From Verrucomicrobiota bacterium (lineage in GTDB: Bacteria; Verrucomicrobiota; Kiritimatiellia; JAAZAB01), in the NCBI GenBank assembly GCA_018898455.1, contig JAHIJO010000218.1:1-44773 (forward strand): a stretch of 44,773 nucleotides of DNA, read 5' to 3'. Positions 44,762 through 44,773 of this stretch are shown here, piece after piece. The translations under genes were made by a program, and so were the position numbers. The notes beneath the pieces are model-generated. The model did not search any database. It was given only the letters and a program-made list of their open reading frames with translations, and was not told where the DNA came from. The stretch's first letter is position 1; every line of letters begins with the position of its first letter.

Positions 44762-44773
44762 CCTTGTAACCCC

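Overview
The window looks like a chromosomal stretch of an uncultured bacterium of the PVC group. A Kiritimatiellota/Lentisphaerota/Verrucomicrobiota-like lineage is my best guess. It rests on gene content (DUF2723-TPR membrane glycosyltransferase, NAT_N/GNAT_C acyltransferase, leuB-asd pair, four-helix-bundle IVP element, HacA-like LeuC, integron-type integrase relic), not on a marker gene, so it is only an inference. I found no rRNA, tRNA or CRISPR array.

Layout. 1-945: attC-like hairpins and an integron-type integrase with its catalytic core deleted. 1017-2522: an unusually short uvrC. 2523-3142: a non-coding stretch full of small palindromes. 3143-6221 (minus): GH2 beta-mannosidase and a flavodoxin-like protein. 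6517-8858: leuC and leuD, separated by a broken four-helix-bundle insertion element. 8864-10768: a single reading frame joining a ParA ATPase to a uroporphyrinogen-decarboxylase-type domain.

10807-24684 is the accessory heart of the window. It is a six-gene minus-strand set of SNF2-type helicase with a C-terminal DUF3883-like domain, membrane-anchored HerA, ABC-type AAA ATPase, TOPRIM (DUF3226-like) protein, DUF1156 adenine-specific DNA methylase and DUF499 P-loop ATPase. Most junctions overlap or are within 30 bases. The first and last families belong to defence systems of the BREX/DISARM type, and the AAA plus TOPRIM pair resembles OLD/PARIS-type effectors. The island is bracketed by two gene fragments: a Ser/Thr-kinase N-terminus at 24589-24684 and a ClpA/ClpB-like piece at 10807-11049. 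I read it as a candidate composite anti-phage system with a possible built-in second line of defence. An AAA_14/DUF4143 ATPase lies just upstream.

25.9-44.8 kb is mostly core genome: def; a four-gene plus-strand run for lipid-linked sugar chemistry (polyprenyl-phosphate mannose synthase, UbiA-type DPPR synthase-like, acyltransferase, DUF2723-TPR protein); the minus-strand operon rsmI-grpE-dnaJ-rsmE with start/stop overlaps or short spacing at each junction; a coiled-coil envelope protein and small lipoprotein; leuB-asd (minus); typA; and ettA. A fragment resembling an Eco57I/PglX-type methylase sits between leuB and typA. The right end holds a frameshifted small membrane protein between two copies of a short repeat, then another attC-like palindrome. 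leuC/leuD and leuB/asd place leucine and aspartate-family amino-acid synthesis at two separate loci in the window.
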